Shown piece after piece: positions 61,441 through 64,000 of a DNA stretch of 64,000 bases. Made by a program: the position numbers and the translations under genes. The notes beneath the pieces were generated by a model, which saw only the letters and a list, made by a program, of their open reading frames with translations, made no database searches and was not told the origin of the DNA. How positions within the stretch are numbered: the stretch's first letter is position 1; each line of letters starts with the position of its first letter. This stretch comes from Nelumbo lutea (Eukaryota; Streptophyta; Magnoliopsida; Proteales; Nelumbonaceae), in the NCBI GenBank assembly GCA_022828595.1, contig JAKGHH010000005.1, forward strand, positions 26,796,193 through 26,860,192. The letters run 5' to 3'.

Positions 61441-64000
61441 CTCCCCCTCAAGCTAAGCATAGATACTTGTCATGCCCAACTTGTTCAAATTGTTGTCGAG
61501 CTTTGATTTGGAGACACCTTTAGTAAGACAATCAACCAATTGATTTTCAGACTTCACGAAAGGTAAACAAATCTCTCCACTGGCAACTCTTTCTCTAATG
61601 AAATGTCGATCAACCTCTATATGCTTTGTGCGATCATGTTGAACAGGATTGTGGGCTAGGTTTATGGCAGATTGATTGTCACAATATAATATCATTGGAG
61701 TATCAATTTGCACTCCCATTTTTGTCAACAAGTTTTTCAACCATAACAATTCTGAAACTCCATGAGCCATAGCTCTGTACTCTACCTCTACACTAGATCG
61801 AGCCACGACTGATTGTTTCTTACTTCTACATGATACAACATTACCACCTAGACGCCCATGATTAGAATACAACATCCCTTCAATTAGACAACAAGTATTC
61901 TATTCACTACTTGCATATGAGATGATCTAGGCTTGTGCATATATTTGCTAACCCACACCCACATCATATGATATATCTGATCTAGTCAAACACAAGTATA
62001 GAAGGTGACTAACAAGTCTTTGATACACAACTTTGTTAGGAAGGACATCTTCATCATCAACTCCCAACTTATGATTGGGATCAATTGGGGTTTCAGCTGG
62101 TTTACAATCCAATTTCCTACTTCCTAAAGCAGATCAAGGACATATTTCCTCTGAGAAATATAAATGCCCCTCTTTGACCTTGTGACCTCAATCCCTAGGA
62201 AATACCGGAGATTTCCAAGATCCTTAATTTCAAATTCAATAGCAGGAAAGGACTTTAGTTCAGCAATTCTAGCGATATCATCCCCTATGATAACAATATT
62301 ATCAACATATACTATCAACATAGTCACTTTTCCATTTGCTCTCCTAATAAACAAGGTATAGTCAACTTAAGATTGAGAGAAGCCAATTTTTAAGATAGCT
62401 TTTCTGAATCTATCAAACGACAAACCTTTCCTTCACTCCTAGGGATGTTCACTCTAGGAGGAAGTTCCATGTAAACTTCTTCTTGAAGGTCACCATTAAG
62501 GAAGCCATTCTTAACATCAATTTGATACAAGGGCTGAGAATAATGGACAACAAGAGACATGATAATTTAATTTGAATTCATCTTGGCTACTAGAGCAAAG
62601 GTTTCCTAATAATCAATGCCATAAGACTGAGTGTACCCTTTTGCCACAAGCCAAGCTTTATACCTTTCAATTGAGCCATCGGCTTTATGCTTCACTATGT
62701 AAACCCACTTACATCCAATAGGAACTTTGCCCACTATAAGAGAAATAATTTCCCATGTCTGATTTTTCTCAAGCACCTCCATTTCCTAGTTCATAGCATC
62801 CATCCAATGAAGGAACTGCACTGCCTCAGTAACACTATGAGGGATAAAAATAGAAGGAATGGAAAAGATAATAGGCACAATAAGAGGGAAATAAGGTATC
62901 ATAAAATACATAACCATCCAATGAAGGAACTGCACTGCCTCAGTAACACTATGAGGGATAAAAGTAGAAGAAATGGAAGACATGATAGGCACAATAAGAG
63001 GGAAATAAGGTATCATAAGAGACATAATTTGATAAGGGATATTTAGCACATGCCCTTTTTGCTTTACAAACTGTAATAGGAAGTTTAAGGTCAGAAACCA
63101 CAATAGGAGGTTCAGTAATAGGTTCAACACAAGCATCAGAAATAGGAGGAGGTTCAGAATCAAAATTAGCCGAGTCCGGGAAGCCAGATTGTAATGGACA
63201 TTCAACCCCTGGAGTCATCCTCTTTTTCCATCTGACGAAACACTACTGTCGAGATCGAGGAATAGGAAGAGATAGAGGAGGAGGCACGGGAGGAGTATTA
63301 CAGACACCACAGGGAGGACGAGGAAAATGGAGAAGGATTGACAACACCAGTTACAACCGAAGCAAGAATCGGCATACAAAAAGGAGTCTGATCTTCACTA
63401 AGAAGAAGGGAATAGACTCAAAGAATGTGAAATCTTTGGACACGTGCCTTTTTCCAAAGCACAGGTCATAACAACGGTACCCTTTTTGGACTGAAGAATA
63501 TCCCAAGAAGACACATTTGATAGACTTTGGATCAAATTTCAAACTAAAAGGACTCATGTCATGGAGGAAGCAGACACACCCAAAGACCTTAGGAGGAAGA
63601 TGGAAGGTATCCTCATCAGGAAAAAGAAGTCGATGAGGAGACTGGAGATGAAGGGTCCACGAAGGAAGTTTATTAATAAGATATACATATGTTTATGCAA
63701 CATCCCCCCAAAACCAAGTTGGGACATGCATCTGGAATAACAATCCCCTGGCAACTTCAACCACATGTCTGTTTTTTCCTTTCTAAGACCCCATTTTGTT
63801 GGGGAGTATGAGGATAGGAACTCTAGTGAATTGCTCCTTTCTCTTTAAGGAATGTTTGTAAGTGCTTCTCAAAGTATTCCTTGGCATTGTTAGATCTGAT
63901 AATCTTAATCTTCTTTCAAAACTATGTCTCCACCATACGGAAAAAGCCTTTTATAATTGAAGGAACTTCATCTTGGCTTTTCATCAAATACAACTAGGTA
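61441..64000 (-). pseudogene. Copia element G, integrase to RNase H, runs off the edge
   Basis: From right to left: integrase pieces (IRSNNAKEYFEKHL with a catalytic Asp changed to Asn, and HTPQQNGV), the PKxFGCVCF and KCVFLGYSSVQKGYRCYD boxes at about 63590-63460, a linker with a 114-bp duplication, and RT (IGCKWVYIVKHKADGSIERY near 62720-62660, YVDN instead of YVDD near 62305). The RNase H C-terminal half follows (SSVEVEYRAMAHG, YCDNQSA, KHIEVDRHFIRE), ending at 61453. Multiple frameshifts and stops. The first half of RNase H, with the TDADW box, is deleted near 61880. Confidence 0.9.
62801..63028 (-). repeat. In-frame tandem duplication, 2 x 114 bp, in Copia G
   Basis: Copies 62801-62914 and 62915-63028 share ATCCAATGAAGGAACTGCAC through AGAGGGAAATAAGGTATCAT, with about a dozen differences. 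The length is 38 codons, so it preserved frame. It encodes repeated PHSVTEAVQFLHWM just before the RT domain. Confidence 0.85.

Noticed and set aside
1..64000. CRISPR arrays, bacterial operons or integrated organelle DNA
   Set aside because: No regularly spaced identical repeats, no ribosome-binding-site gene clusters and no recognisable plastid or mitochondrial genes were seen. The ferredox­in gene has a transit peptide and is nuclear.
25990..64000. Endogenous pararetrovirus (caulimovirid) origin of the reverse transcriptase sequences
   Set aside because: All RT segments have Copia order (integrase before RT), LTRs with tRNA-Met primer sites and YVDD boxes; no movement or coat protein motifs are seen.

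Overview
The window is plant nuclear DNA, AT-rich and dominated by transposable elements. The signs are an intronless nuclear ferredoxin gene with a chloroplast transit peptide, two exons of an MLO-type gene separated by a very large intron, many Ty1/Copia LTR retrotransposons primed by initiator-tRNA-Met, an L1-type LINE relic, and many MITEs. The species cannot be named from the sequence. Only two host genes are supported with confidence: ferredoxin (19735-20169, +) and the last two exons of an MLO-like gene (38169-38618 and 59788-59848, both -). A third host exon near 1862-1924 (-) is tentative.

Layout. 1-5.9 kb: no confident gene; an old 300-bp tandem repeat, a LINE RNase H scrap and several MITEs. 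5.9-9.5 kb: one decayed LINE reading frame split by successive MITE insertions, one of them a Mutator-like element with an exact 9-bp target duplication. 9.5-19 kb: intergenic MITE and AT-rich DNA, including the first copies of a palindromic foldback family found eight times between 12.5 and 24 kb. 19.07-20.34 kb: ferredoxin with a G-box/I-box promoter, foldback elements upstream, and a short 3' region. 20.7-25.8 kb: more MITEs, foldback copies and minisatellites. 25.99-33.1 kb: minus-strand Copia element A, whose reading frame is broken almost only by CAG-to-TAG type nonsense. 33.1-34.2 kb: tail of plus-strand Copia B. 35.3-37.5 kb: MULE-like elements, a 42-bp minisatellite and a degenerate telomere-type tract. 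38.17 kb to the right edge: the MLO-like locus. Its last intron (38619-59787, about 21.2 kb) holds Copia I (relic, -), C (complete, both LTRs and target duplication, +), D (relic, +), E (complete and nearly intact, +) and F (tail, +). The intron before the penultimate exon carries Copia H (-) and G (-, running off the right edge).

Ferredoxin is the photosynthetic electron carrier of the chloroplast stroma. MLO proteins are seven-helix plasma-membrane proteins with a calmodulin-binding tail. Nothing links the two genes functionally; they are islands in a repeat landscape. The most interesting observations are the repeat-filled MLO intron, the foldback family whose stems differ between copies but pair within each copy, and the amber-biased decay of the Copia frames.
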